Shown here in pieces: positions 1 through 8,176 of a stretch of DNA of 64,000 nucleotides. The stretch spans positions 186,001 to 250,000 of the forward strand of contig NZ_JACRUI010000003.1 of the NCBI RefSeq assembly GCF_014305095.1, in the 5' to 3' direction. The position numbers and the translations under genes are program-made. Under the pieces are notes generated by a model. It did not search any database. It saw only the letters and a program-made list of their open reading frames with translations, and was not told the DNA's origin. The stretch is from Flavobacterium kayseriense. GTDB taxonomy: Bacteria > Bacteroidota > Bacteroidia > Flavobacteriales > Flavobacteriaceae. Positions within the stretch are counted from its first letter, which is position 1. Each line of letters opens with the position of its first letter.

Positions 1-975
1 TGTAATATGTTTCTCAATTGATGCGTCGTTAACCCATATAGGCAGCAACCGGTCAACATCCCATTTTTTTAAATCATAAAAGACTCTCTTATATTGATCC
101 ACTTTTTCACCTAAAAACTCGAATGCTTCGGGGGATATAGGAAGGGTTACTGGTCGATCAGTTTTTTGCTGCTTAAATCTTATGTAATATCCTTCACTTT
201 TACTGTATTGTACTTCTTCCCATGTAAGTTTTGATATATCGGAATAGCGCATGCCTGTGAGCAGAGAAAAAAGACTGACACGTTTTACAATTTCCTTTTT
301 ACAAGGGGTTTTAAATAGCCTTACAGCTTCTTCCATGGTTAGAAAATTCCTTTGAGACTCTTGTTCCTTTATGCTTTCAACCGCAGCATTAACATCCGTT
401 TGAAGTAATCCTTTTTTGTAAGCTTTTCGAAGAGTAGCTTTGATCTTATTGAAATAAGTTAAAGCTGTATTCTGAGCTAAAAACTTACCCTTTTTCCTGA
501 TACATTTTGCCTTTAAGAGATACTCCCTAAAATCTTCTATAACAGTCACATCGATATCCTGTATCAGTAAATCCTCATTTTTAAGAAAATTTTCAAAGTG
601 GATAATGGCATAAGTCCAGATATCACCGTTATTACCCGTTTTATGCTCTGCAACAAGCTTGAGATACTGCAGAAATGATTTTTCGCCAATCTCTTTAAGA
701 CGAAGTTGCTCTAACTCAAAAGGATTGTAGATCTGTGACTTATTTACTTCATTAAACCTATTTGCACAGATAATTTCAGCTTTATAGAGATTCTCAGAAT
801 TCATAGTCTTGTCAACATTATTTTTTGGTTTAGGAACGAGGTATAAACTTAAATACTCCCTACGGTAAAGTTTATGAGTCTTAGGATTGTAAACCGGAGG
901 GAAAAAATCAAGATATAGTGTAATCTTACCACTTGGCAGCATCCTTTTTCTTAGCGTAACATTTATATTTTTCAT
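1..975 (-). CDS. Tyrosine recombinase/integrase, C-terminus beyond the window edge
   Basis: The reading frame is open from the ATG at 975 to the window edge (325 codons), so the protein is partial. The N-terminal half has the arm-binding/SAM-like layout of Bacteroidetes integrases. The catalytic domain begins around residue 215 and contains TGMRYSDI, which carries the first catalytic arginine of tyrosine recombinases. The second active-site box (HxxR) and the tyrosine would lie to the left of base 1. The start overlaps the stop of the upstream helix-turn-helix gene as ATGA, so the two are translationally coupled. Probably the integrase of an island that uses the nearby mnmE-like att sequence. 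Confidence 0.85.
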   Translation of the reverse strand, partial: MKNINVTLRKRMLPSGKITLYLDFFPPVYNPKTHKLYRREYLSLYLVPKPKNNVDKTMNSENLYKAEIICANRFNEVNKSQIYNPFELEQLRLKEIGEKSFLQYLKLVAEHKTGNNGDIWTYAIIHFENFLKNEDLLIQDIDVTVIEDFREYLLKAKCIRKKGKFLAQNTALTYFNKIKATLRKAYKKGLLQTDVNAAVESIKEQESQRNFLTMEEAVRLFKTPCKKEIVKRVSLFSLLTGMRYSDISKLTWEEVQYSKSEGYYIRFKQQKTDRPVTLPISPEAFEFLGEKVDQYKRVFYDLKKWDVDRLLPIWVNDASIEKHIT

Positions 976-1559
976 CTTCCCGCAGCATTAAAAATTATAT
1001 CAATATCCTGTTTGGATACACAGGTGAATTTTCCAACGGAATATTTTACTATACCCTGCCGTTGAATCAATAGATAGAGCGCTCCTGAAGAAATATTATA
1101 CTTCTGTTGAATTTCCGTTATAGTATAGCAATTGTCAAAACCAGGAAATTGCTGTCCAGTTTTCAAGGTCACATCCTGTATAGGAATTGCAAAAAAAGCT
1201 TCAAGATCGCATCTGCGGATAACAGTTCGTTTGCCAAACTTTGCAATGTCCAGCTGTCCATTGTTAACTAACCTGTAAAGCGTACTTCTGCTGATTCCAA
1301 AAAGAAGGGTTGCCTGAGTAATTTTTAAAAACTCAAGAGGCTTTATTTTTTCCAAATCTGTGTTTAAAAGCTGAACGATCTCGTTATTGCTTTTTTCTAC
1401 TTTTCCTTTGCGTACCAGTGATTTATAACCACGGCTGTTGCAAATGTGCGAACAATACCGTGTGCGCGTTGTTCTGGCTGTGAACTGTTTTTTGCAGTGC
1501 TCACAAATTCTGATAACCTCAATGTTAGAACTCATAATGTGACTAATTTTGTGTCCCAT
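972..1559 (-). CDS. Helix-turn-helix DNA-binding protein with zinc-finger-like N-terminus, integrase partner
   Basis: A 195-residue protein. The N-terminal CEHC...CSHIC pattern (residues 19-40) looks like a small zinc knuckle. It is followed by two MerR/excisionase-like winged helix modules: residues about 75-120 (ISRSTLYRLVNNGQLDIAKFG) and about 145-190 (YNISSGALYLLIQ). The gene lies directly upstream of, and overlaps by 4 bases, the integrase, which suggests a recombination directionality or integrase-regulating factor. The N-terminus begins within a tract of repeated TGTGTC units, and a second ATG eight codons in (MSSN) is an alternative start. Confidence 0.7.
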   Translation of the reverse strand: MGHKISHIMSSNIEVIRICEHCKKQFTARTTRTRYCSHICNSRGYKSLVRKGKVEKSNNEIVQLLNTDLEKIKPLEFLKITQATLLFGISRSTLYRLVNNGQLDIAKFGKRTVIRRCDLEAFFAIPIQDVTLKTGQQFPGFDNCYTITEIQQKYNISSGALYLLIQRQGIVKYSVGKFTCVSKQDIDIIFNAAGR

Positions 1560-2098
1560 TGTGTCTATGTGTCTCTCTGTGTGTCATAATTTCGCCAAAA
1601 AAAAATCCAACAAGGAAAATTATTTTCGTGGTACAATAATGGTACAAAAAGGAACAAACTATCTGCAAATAAAGCTAAATAAACAGAAAGAAGAATCCCA
1701 GTTAAAATGCCGTTTTATGACATTTTAACTGGGATTCTTTGTTTTATTTTGTGATGTTTTGTGAAACCTATTTTCCGATACAGAAAATTGCAAAAAAACT
1801 CTCGGCAAAAATTACAAAATACTATCGCTGAAGGTTTTCTTCAACCCGAGGATGATTCGTTTGCTTAAGGCTCGTTTTTGAAAGTATTTTTGAAGTAGCC
1901 TTTACTATAGATTAATTGCCAAGAGTTGATGAACAGACAATCATAGCCAAGAATCTCCTTTTAAAGCCGAAGATTGATTATTTCTGTATCATTCTAATAA
2001 TTTAGTAGTTGTACCGATTAAAAAAAAGAAATCAAAAAAGCAGAATTTATTTTTTGGTAAATGAAAATATGCAACAGTCAAATTTTTAAAAAAATGTT
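1560..2098. other. Non-coding stretch between the two recombinase modules
   Basis: No gene is seen here. The stretch holds several TGTGTC repeats just outside the HTH gene (about 1548-1585), a direct repeat of GGTACAA (about 1631-1650) that could be integrase arm sites, and the 125-bp hairpin repeat listed separately. Bases 1790-2098 are AT-rich and carry no feature I recognise apart from the upstream region of the rightward HTH gene. Confidence 0.5.
1658..1783 (-). repeat. 125-bp hairpin repeat, copy 1, ending in an mnmE-3'-end-like att sequence
   Basis: Near-identical to 40934-41060. It contains an 18-bp perfect inverted repeat starting AGAATCCCAGTTAAAATG (1689-1706) whose other arm ends at about 1735; a T-rich run follows on the minus strand, so it may terminate leftward transcripts. 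The right edge, read on the minus strand, is TTTTCTGTATCGGAAAATAG. In frame this gives F-C-I-G-K-stop, the same C-terminus as mnmE at 53282. Homology between the copies stops around base 1657 on the left and in the att-like core on the right. Confidence 0.75.
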
Positions 2099-2377
2099 AT
2101 GGAAGAAATTATAACAAAAGAAGATTTAAGGCAGTTTGGTCTGCAATTATTAGATAAAATGCGCATTATAGTTCAAGAGACCACTCCTACGCAAACGGAA
2201 TTAGTACAGCCAGAATGGCTCAAAAGTAAGGCTGTCAAAAAGCTGCTGGATATCTCTGCAGGTTCAGTGCAGAATCTCAGAGTGACACAGAAAGTCCGAT
2301 TTAAAAAAGTTCTGGGCTCGTATTATTACAATAAAGAAGATCTTCAGAAACTTTTTAATGATGAATCAGACAAATAA
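2099..2377 (+). CDS. Small helix-turn-helix protein, excisionase-like
   Basis: A 92-residue protein. Residues about 40-90 form a MerR/excisionase-type winged helix (LLDISAGSVQNLR, then YYYNKEDLQKLF). Such proteins sit beside integrases in Bacteroidetes mobile elements and act as recombination directionality factors or transcription regulators. The stop overlaps the start of the next gene, so they form a two-gene unit pointing toward the convergent integrase at 2726-4036. The specific role is inferred from position. Confidence 0.6.
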   Translation: MEEIITKEDLRQFGLQLLDKMRIIVQETTPTQTELVQPEWLKSKAVKKLLDISAGSVQNLRVTQKVRFKKVLGSYYYNKEDLQKLFNDESDK

Positions 2378-2678
2378 ACCAAGTGAAGACCAAATCATGA
2401 ACTATTTATCCATTTGTATGGACGATCCAAGGCTTAATGTTTGGCATCTGGCCATTTTAGCGGCAATTCTAAATTTAGGTTACAGGCAGAGACAATGGCA
2501 GAGAATCAAAGTTAGTCGTAGTAAAATAATGGCATTGTCGCACATAAATACACTGCCAACATACCATAAATACTTTAAACAGCTTCAAGATTTTGGATAT
2601 TTCAAGTACAGCCCCTCATACCATCCAGACTATAGGAGTGAAGTTGAATTACATGAAAAAAGGTTATCTCATAACTAG
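2361..2678 (+). CDS. Hypothetical mobile-element protein, winged-helix-like
   Basis: About 105 residues; the ATG at 2361 (MNQTNK) is as likely a start as the one three bases earlier. The sequence has a helix-rich N-terminus and a segment SRSKIMALSHINTLPTYHKY that reads like a recognition helix, as in small transcriptional regulators of Bacteroidetes conjugative or integrative elements. It is cotranscribed with the preceding HTH gene. The stop lies inside a strong hairpin shared with the convergent integrase gene. No firm family assignment. Confidence 0.5.
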   Translation: MNQTNKPSEDQIMNYLSICMDDPRLNVWHLAILAAILNLGYRQRQWQRIKVSRSKIMALSHINTLPTYHKYFKQLQDFGYFKYSPSYHPDYRSEVELHEKRLSHN

Positions 2679-2689
2679 TGAGATAACCT
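2661..2689. terminator. Bidirectional hairpin terminator
   Basis: An 11-bp perfect stem (AGGTTATCTCA / TGAGATAACCT) lies between convergent genes, with an A-run on the left and a T-rich run on the right, so it can end transcription from both sides. Confidence 0.75.
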
Positions 2690-2725
2690 CTTTGTTTTAC
2701 TATTTATTTTTTTTCCAAATATGAA

Positions 2726-4036
2726 TTAAGATGAGGGTATATTGTATTTTTCCTTAATTGTTTTTATATCTTTTTCTAATCTTGAAAGTACAGCCAGATC
2801 TACTTTGGACATCTTAAAGGACGTTTTAGACAGTCTTTTATTGAGCAGTGACATTTCGCGTCCAATGGTTGCCTGTTCTGTAATGGCATAGGCTTCCGTC
2901 TGTTTAACAGACGCATGGCCTAGCATTTCTTTAACTACATTAATGGGGACATTATTGTTTAATGTAACTGTACTTCCAAAGGTTCGACGTGCCATATGTG
3001 TATTTAATGTGAAGGGAAAACCGCATAGAGTCGCAATCTCTTTAAGATACTCGTTCATTTTCTGGTTGGAAGAAACTGGTAAAACTGTGCCACGCTGTAA
3101 GCACAGAGGGTGTTCTTTATATTTTTTAATTATTTTGAGTGCTTGAGGCAATAGTGGGACATTGGTAGGAGAACCCGTTTTTTGTCTTTCAGACATTATC
3201 CAAGAATTCCCGTCAATACCATCTTTGATATCGGTTTTTTTTAATTGATATGCGTCGATATAAGCCAATCCCGTGTAACATTGGAATACAAATACATCTC
3301 TGACAACATTAAGTCTTTCTGTGGTAAAATAATGCCGTTCCAATTCATACAGTTCTTGTGTGGAAAGAGGTTTCTTAACTATTTTGGTTTTTCGGCTTTT
3401 AAAGTTTTTAAAAGGGTCTTTTAGGATGACTTCCTTATCGATTGCACGAATGACAATTTTTTTGAAATTAGCAATGTATTTAAGCGTGGTATTGTTGCTG
3501 CAATTTCGAACTGTTCTCAGGTAAAACTCAAAGTCCTTAATAAATTCAAGATTTAGATCTGTAAATTCAATATCATCAGCATTAAATTTAAATCTAATAA
3601 ATGACCTTAAATGATTTATCGTAATAGTAAAACGATCAAGAGTTCCTTTAGCATATCCTTTTCCCAGTAAGGCAGTCATTTCATCATTATGTTTTTGAAA
3701 TTCTTCCAGTACTTTAACCCTTGGAGTAACGTTTCCTAATATGTAATCCATGATCTTTTGGGAAGTTATTGGTTTTCCGCTGTACATGATGTCGGTCTTG
3801 TATTCATTGATTTTTAAAATCAGTGAATCCAGAAAAAAGTTAAGGGATCTCGCATCTTCTTTGGTGCCGATAGCCCTTTCGGTTTTCTGGTCCCAGCGGG
3901 CGCTGTCCCATTTTCGTTTGGTGGATGTTTCCTTAGGGATTCCATCTACAGTTATTCTAAGATAAACTGTTCTAATTTTACTTTCATTGCGGGGGATTTT
4001 CAAAAAGAAAACCAACCCAAAGCTGCTCTCTAACAT
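2726..4036 (-). CDS. Site-specific tyrosine recombinase, Bacteroidetes type
   Basis: A full-length integrase of 436 residues. The N-terminal Arm-DNA-binding domain (residues about 10-95) is followed by a SAM-like core-binding domain (about 105-205) and a catalytic domain (about 215-410). Visible motifs are TGLAYIDAYQL at the first catalytic box, HMARRTFGSTVTL at the HxxR box, LGHASVKQTEAYA with the likely nucleophilic tyrosine, and the family's REM tail. It lies about 290 bases from the 3' end of tRNA-Tyr, the usual place for an integrase relative to its attachment site, and a 10-bp inverted repeat lies between them. Intact, so possibly active. Confidence 0.9.
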   Translation of the reverse strand: MLESSFGLVFFLKIPRNESKIRTVYLRITVDGIPKETSTKRKWDSARWDQKTERAIGTKEDARSLNFFLDSLILKINEYKTDIMYSGKPITSQKIMDYILGNVTPRVKVLEEFQKHNDEMTALLGKGYAKGTLDRFTITINHLRSFIRFKFNADDIEFTDLNLEFIKDFEFYLRTVRNCSNNTTLKYIANFKKIVIRAIDKEVILKDPFKNFKSRKTKIVKKPLSTQELYELERHYFTTERLNVVRDVFVFQCYTGLAYIDAYQLKKTDIKDGIDGNSWIMSERQKTGSPTNVPLLPQALKIIKKYKEHPLCLQRGTVLPVSSNQKMNEYLKEIATLCGFPFTLNTHMARRTFGSTVTLNNNVPINVVKEMLGHASVKQTEAYAITEQATIGREMSLLNKRLSKTSFKMSKVDLAVLSRLEKDIKTIKEKYNIPSS

Positions 4037-4230
4037 AATTCAACTTTTTAGATTAATAAATGTAGAATTATAGCATCAAAAAAACAAGTCGTTAACCTCG
4101 TTAACCTCTGTATTTACTAGTGTTTAAGTGGTATTCTGTGGCACATTTTGTGAACACGGTAATGTGCCACGATTTTGCCATAGAAACTTTGAGCGTTTTT
4201 ATAAATATTGAAAAGTGCTTTAAAATAAAA
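4037..4230. repeat. Inverted and direct repeats between integrase and tRNA-Tyr
   Basis: This short gap contains a tandem duplication of GTTAACCTC (about 4091-4108) and a perfect 10-bp inverted repeat GTGGCACATT (4138-4147) / AATGTGCCAC (4161-4170) with a 13-base spacer. The position upstream of the integrase fits a recombinase core or regulatory site, but a hairpin without recombination function is equally possible. Confidence 0.4.
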
Positions 4231-4260
4231 AAACCTGCGAATCCTTGGATTTGCAGGTTT
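4231..4260 (-). terminator. Terminator downstream of tRNA-Tyr
   Basis: A 14-bp stem (AAACCTGCGAATCC with GGATTTGCAGGTTT, one G-T pair) with a two-base loop, followed on the minus strand by a T-rich run. It lies about 65 bases beyond the tRNA 3' end. Confidence 0.75.
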
Positions 4261-4325
4261 TACCACGTTTTTTGCGGGTTTTTGAAAAGATTGAAAAAGT
4301 TGCCTTTTTGCTTCTTTTACCCTTT

Positions 4326-4410
<85 letters not shown>

Positions 4411-4449
4411 TTGGCCTTTGTTAACAACGTTTGTTGTTGTTAGCGGTGG

Positions 4450-4479
4450 CAAATATAGGAACAGTTTTCGTTTCTGCAA
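4450..4479 (-). promoter_or_regulatory. Flavobacterial promoter of tRNA-Tyr
   Basis: On the minus strand TTG (4479-4477), 19 bases, then TATATTTG (4457-4450), an exact match to the Bacteroidetes sigma consensus TTG-N17-23-TAnnTTTG. The predicted start is about 4442, leaving a leader of about 30 bases before the tRNA. Confidence 0.8.
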
Positions 4480-4534
4480 ACAAATTTTGCACTTAATTTT
4501 ATATTATTTTTTAATGTATTGGTATTGAATAAAA

Positions 4535-4566
4535 TAAAAAAATCTCCACTAGGGAGATTTTTTTAT
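4535..4566 (-). terminator. Terminator of the thiol-disulfide lipoprotein gene
   Basis: The stem AATCTCC / GGAGATT is extended by flanking A/T runs, with a poly-T tract on the minus strand, 15 bases beyond the stop of the thioredoxin-domain reading frame. Confidence 0.75.
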
Positions 4567-4580
4567 TTGTTATCAAACAA

Positions 4581-4988
4581 CTATTTTTTTGCAAGTAATT
4601 CAAGAACTTTAGCTTTTAATTCAGCCCCTCTTAAGTCTCGTGCTACTACCTTTCCTGATGCATCTAAAATAAAAGTAGCAGGTATAGCTTCAACCTTGTA
4701 TTGTGCAGCAATTGGCTCGTCCCAGAATTTTAAGTTGGAAACTTGATTCCACGTTAAATTATCTTTTGCAATCGCCTCTTTCCATTTGGCTTTGTCCTTA
4801 TCTAAGGATACACCTATTATGTTAAGACCTTTTGAATGTAGTTCTTTGTAAAGCGCAACCACATTTGGGTTTTCTTGTCTACAAGGAGCGCACCAAGATG
4901 CCCAAAAATCTACGATTGTAACTTTTCCTAAGCTTTCCTTTAAGGAAATAACTTTTCCATCAGGATTAGGAGCAGAGAATTCTGTAGT
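4581..4988 (-). pseudogene. Thioredoxin (TlpA/AhpC-TSA) domain cut off from its gene by an in-frame TGA
   Basis: This is the C-terminal third of the lipoprotein encoded upstream. It continues in the same frame directly after the TGA at 4991-4989, with no base gained or lost. It encodes a complete TlpA-type thioredoxin fold: FSAPNPDG lead-in, WASWCAPCRQENP with the CxxC redox pair, VSLDKDKAKW and the cis-proline region AIPATFIL. The first downstream ATG (4862) lies after the CAPC motif, so separate initiation would give an inactive domain. Either a recent nonsense mutation or sequencing error has removed the redox domain, or the UGA is read through at some rate. Confidence 0.75.
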
Positions 4989-5750
4989 TCAGTTGGCGTC
5001 ACCGGCAGCAGGAGCAGTGGCTCCAACTGTAGGTGCTTTGATTTCGGCAAGTTTAGTCTTTACGGCTTTACCAGGTTTTGTATTTTTTATTGATTCATCT
5101 AAACCATTATAGATCGATTCCATTTTCTTTAAATCAGTAGAAGGATCCATTAATAATCCTTGAACAATTAAAGCTGTGATAAAAGATTTTGGATGGCTTT
5201 CAGCATAAGATAAGTATTTTGCTTTTGAAGCTGTTCCTACTTCTTCTTGAATAGAAGTATACTCTTTCATTAATTTATTAATAACTACTGTGTCATTAGT
5301 TTGCTGAGCAGTATTCATTGCTTGCATGTTATTTTTTTGAAATGTCATTAGTTTCTTTTGAACTACTTTAATTTCATCATTAAATTTAACATACTCATCA
5401 TTATTATATGTACCTGAAACTTTTGTGTTTTGAATGCTATCTTTATCTAATACAATTGCGATTTCACCTGTTTCAAGAATGAATGGTACTTTTGAAGCTG
5501 CAGCTTCTAATTGGATAGTATAAAAAGCAGGTTCTGTAACCTTACCTTTAATTTCAAATTTACCGTTTTCTACTTTTACAGTGTCAACCGCGACAAAACC
5601 CATACCAGATTCATCTTGTTTCTCTAGAATTATTGTTTTACCGTTTTCAACACCTTTTGCTGTTCCAGAAATGATGTATTCATCTTTCCCAACTTTGCTG
5701 CAAGAAATTAGAACAACAGCCGCAGAAAGTAATAAAATTATTTTTTTCAT
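4989..5750 (-). CDS. DUF4369 lipoprotein, N-terminal part of a DUF4369-thioredoxin protein
   Basis: The start is taken as the ATG at 5750 (MKKIILLLSAAVVLISCSK). The ATG at 5780 lies inside the -7 box TACTTTTG (5785-5778), so it cannot be on the transcript. The N-terminus is a type II lipoprotein signal with the lipobox cysteine at ISC. A beta-rich DUF4369 domain (residues about 15-130) and a helical linker follow, then the premature TGA. In the family these proteins are periplasmic thiol-disulfide reductases of 350-400 residues with a C-terminal thioredoxin domain, which is present here downstream of the stop. As it stands the product would be anchored but lack redox activity. Confidence 0.8.
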   Translation of the reverse strand: MKKIILLLSAAVVLISCSKVGKDEYIISGTAKGVENGKTIILEKQDESGMGFVAVDTVKVENGKFEIKGKVTEPAFYTIQLEAAASKVPFILETGEIAIVLDKDSIQNTKVSGTYNNDEYVKFNDEIKVVQKKLMTFQKNNMQAMNTAQQTNDTVVINKLMKEYTSIQEEVGTASKAKYLSYAESHPKSFITALIVQGLLMDPSTDLKKMESIYNGLDESIKNTKPGKAVKTKLAEIKAPTVGATAPAAGDAN

Positions 5751-6253
5751 TATAAATGAGTTAATTGAGTTAAGTCGCAAAAGTATTTAAAATATTATTG
5801 CTTTAATAATTTTAAGACCTAAATTTTTGTTATTATTTGCTTTTTTTTTTGGATTTTTTTATCGAAAACCATGTGCATTTTAGAGATAGATATTGAATAC
5901 TCTTTAATGGCGTTAATTTAGTACTAATATCTTTGTTTCTATCATAACCATTAATTTCTAGGATGGTCAAAATGGTAGATAAACAGTGGTATAGCAGTTG
6001 GTGTGGTAGCAGTCTTAATATCAGCAAGTTGCTTATTTTACTCTCGTTAATACAAAAAACTTTAGCTATAATAAAGCACAATAATTATCCTTTTATTTAC
6101 AATTTTGTTTTGTATGATTTGAATAATGATGTGTTAGCTCTTTCTAAATTAGATTGATGTTTGGCTTATGAGAACAATGAAACTGTTCAGTTGTAATTAT
6201 AAATAAACTCCCAAAAGTAAGTAGTAATTCGCTAAATAAATAATGGGTATAAA
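5751..6253. other. Intergenic stretch without a recognisable gene
   Basis: About 500 bases. It holds the -7 box TACTTTTG (5785-5778, minus strand) for the lipoprotein gene. Short open frames on both strands show no conserved motif and no coding character, and I see no RNA or repeat here. Confidence 0.5.
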
Positions 6254-6279
6254 AAAAGCACTCTGTTAGGAGTGCTTTT
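6254..6279 (-). terminator. Terminator of the J-domain gene
   Basis: A 10-bp perfect stem AAAAGCACTC / GAGTGCTTTT with a six-base loop and a T-run on the minus strand, 13 bases beyond the stop codon of the J-domain gene. Confidence 0.8.
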
Positions 6280-6291
6280 GTATTTTTGAAT

Positions 6292-6732
6292 CTAGTCTTG
6301 GTTTATTGTTTTTCTCCAAGTAAAAGAATTTAATATGTGTCTTTTAGCAAAACGACCTGGTGAATCAGCATTGACCATTTTGACGTAAGTAGCTTTAGGT
6401 ACACTAATGTACTCGTATACGCTTCCATTAGAAAAATTTATAATTAATCTACCTTCAACAAATTTATAATCAGTAATTGTTGCAGAGCTAATTGTCTCTG
6501 TATATTCAGGTAAATTTTGTTTGATAGTTTCAGGATTGATACTAACTAAAAAGTGGTATGCCTCAATAATTTTCTTACTGTTTTCTTCAGCTGCTTTTAA
6601 ACCAGCTTCATCGCCTTGAAATTTATCAGGATGTGATTCTTTCATCGCATTTCTGTAAATGGTTTTTAAGTCTTTCAATTCTGCAGTTTTGTCTACGTTC
6701 AGCAGTTTGCGGTATTCAACTATTTTTTTCAT
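6292..6732 (-). CDS. J-domain plus KTSC-domain protein
   Basis: 146 residues. Residues about 5-65 are a DnaJ J-domain with the diagnostic HPD (SHPDKF), which stimulates Hsp70 ATPase. Residues about 85-140 are a KTSC domain (FVEGRLIINFSNGSVYEYISVP... FTWRK), a small fold often linked to nucleic-acid-associated proteins. No G/F or zinc-binding region is present, so this is a type III J-protein. A -7 box TACCTTTG on the minus strand (6809-6802) predicts a leader of about 60 bases. The client of the KTSC domain is unknown. Confidence 0.85.
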   Translation of the reverse strand: MKKIVEYRKLLNVDKTAELKDLKTIYRNAMKESHPDKFQGDEAGLKAAEENSKKIIEAYHFLVSINPETIKQNLPEYTETISSATITDYKFVEGRLIINFSNGSVYEYISVPKATYVKMVNADSPGRFAKRHILNSFTWRKTINQD

Positions 6733-6893
6733 AAATATGGTAACTACTTGTCTTTTAATATAAACTTAATGTGATTTAAATTTAGAATCGACAATTTTTT
6801 GCAAAGGTACACTTTTTTTTAATTTAATACTTTACGACAAATAAAAAATAAGAGAAAAGTATATTTTTTGCTCTAATTATAATCGTAAAAGTA

Positions 6894-7142
6894 TTATTGT
6901 TCAGGCTTTAAATTTGCTTTATCGAAATTTTTAGACTTTTTAGGATATTTGTTATGGCTAATATCACTTGGATTTTCAATAATTGATTTGATTGTAATCA
7001 TGTCACCTACTTTGTGTTTAGTCTGAACCATTTTATAATCTAAAAGGTAGATACCACAAAAAAAGTTATTGTTTTCATCTTTTTCAATGATGCCAGTAAA
7101 AATTCCTTTTTGTAACATTCTTTCTTCTGCCGCTTTACTCAT
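6894..7142 (-). CDS. Conserved small hypothetical protein
   Basis: About 82 residues from the ATG at 7142 (MSKAAEERMLQKGIF). The upstream in-frame ATG at 7172 lies within the -7 box TATATTTG (7177-7170) and is rejected. The protein is soluble and charged, with a beta-rich middle (GIIEKDENNNFFCGIYLLDYK) and a basic tail. No domain recognised. It is divergent from, and shares a short promoter region with, the next gene. Confidence 0.6.
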   Translation of the reverse strand: MSKAAEERMLQKGIFTGIIEKDENNNFFCGIYLLDYKMVQTKHKVGDMITIKSIIENPSDISHNKYPKKSKNFDKANLKPEQ

Positions 7143-7169
7143 ACTTGTTTTTGTTATTATAATAAAGTG

Positions 7170-7225
7170 CAAATATAATCAATTATTTACTCCTTACGGC
7201 ATTACTATCTTTCTCATTATATTTG
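7170..7225. promoter_or_regulatory. Divergent promoter pair
   Basis: TATATTTG occurs on both strands: minus strand 7177-7170 for the gene starting at 7142, and plus strand 7218-7225 for the gene starting at 7230. The plus-strand box ends only four bases before the ATG, so that transcript is predicted to begin at or next to the start codon. Confidence 0.6.
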
Positions 7226-7229
7226 CAGC

Positions 7230-7775
7230 ATGGGAAAACAATTTAAGCCACATCCTAATGCATTTAAAAATACTTTTTGCGTTTTTGAGGAGCGACCACT
7301 AGTAGCTATCGAAGGGCTAAGAGTTCAGTTCGAAAGTAAGGCAGGTAGTAGTTATTTTTACACTACTGAAGGAATGTTTCGGTTGTCTAATCATTGGGGA
7401 AGGTTAGCAAATAGTAAATGGAGATTAATTGCTTCAGAAATCGAAACGGATTCAAAGTTTAAGTTGGGTTTTGCTCCTTGGGATACTTTTTATCCTGACA
7501 ATACTATTGATAAACTATATTATTTGTCGGCAAATTATGAAAAGCAAACTATAACGTATGAGCATAAAAATAATCCCACTTATGATGGTACTGCTATAGT
7601 AAGAACTAGTTTAGAGACTAAAAAGAGAATTAAACAAGCTCGAAATATCCTTGAATTATCGTCTTGGGCAAATTATTTTGAATATACTGACTTAGAGTTA
7701 CTTCGCAAAAAAATTATAGATGCTCTTATTTTTACCGATCATTCTTTAGAAGATATCAAAAGAGCAAATAGATAA
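7230..7775 (+). CDS. Conserved hypothetical protein, possibly from a leaderless mRNA
   Basis: 181 residues, soluble, rich in aromatic residues (NHWGRLANSKWRLI, FAPWDTFYPDN, YYLSANYEKQTITYEHK). I recognise no family. The next in-frame ATG is 48 codons downstream and would delete conserved-looking sequence, so the start at 7230 is kept although the -7 box is only four bases away. It ends 5 bases before the convergent response regulator gene. Confidence 0.6.
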   Translation: MGKQFKPHPNAFKNTFCVFEERPLVAIEGLRVQFESKAGSSYFYTTEGMFRLSNHWGRLANSKWRLIASEIETDSKFKLGFAPWDTFYPDNTIDKLYYLSANYEKQTITYEHKNNPTYDGTAIVRTSLETKKRIKQARNILELSSWANYFEYTDLELLRKKIIDALIFTDHSLEDIKRANR

Positions 7776-7780
7776 TTGAA

Positions 7781-8176
7781 TCATTCCTTGTTTGCAATTA
7801 ATAGTAAGTCCTCAACGCTAATGGGTTTGGACATATAACCTAGGATGTCGGGGTTGTTTTTGGCTTTTGTTTTATCTTCTATAGCTATGGAGGAGCTCGA
7901 AATGTAAATTTGAATGTTGGCAGGTAATTGTTGCTTTAAGATAAGCCATTCACTCATGAAACCCCAGCCGTCTAGAATGGGCATCTCGATATCTAACAAA
8001 ATTAAATCTGGAAAGGCTAAGTTTTCATTGATGCTATTTACTAATGACGATATAGCATCTTTCCCGTTTTGGAAAGAAGTTACATCTGAAGTTAATCCCG
8101 ATTTATTGATTACTTTCTTCATTATTATGTGATAAATAGGATCATCATCGATGAGCCATATAATTTTGTTTGTCAT
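7781..8176 (-). CDS. Single-domain response regulator
   Basis: 131 residues, a stand-alone CheY-like receiver. Visible residues are the acidic pocket DDD (10-12), the phospho-acceptor in LLDIEMP (about Asp62), the conserved Ser/Thr stretch SSSS and the lysine in KP near the C-terminus. No output domain is attached, so it acts by protein contact. Its start overlaps the stop of the sensor kinase by 4 bases, making it the kinase's cognate partner. Confidence 0.92.
   Translation of the reverse strand: MTNKIIWLIDDDPIYHIIMKKVINKSGLTSDVTSFQNGKDAISSLVNSINENLAFPDLILLDIEMPILDGWGFMSEWLILKQQLPANIQIYISSSSIAIEDKTKAKNNPDILGYMSKPISVEDLLLIANKE

Noticed and set aside
4989..4991. UGA as selenocysteine in the thiol-disulfide protein
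   Set aside because: The redox CxxC is intact 30 codons downstream, the UGA lies in a linker, and I saw no SECIS-like structure or selenoprotein genes.
5833..6157. Short open frames in the gap upstream of the DUF4369 gene
   Set aside because: No conserved motif, poor codon character, and both strands are open over the same bases.
7143..7172. Upstream start (MHFIII) for the 92-codon frame
   Set aside because: The codon lies in the promoter -7 box TATATTTG, so it is not on the transcript; the ATG at 7142 is used instead.
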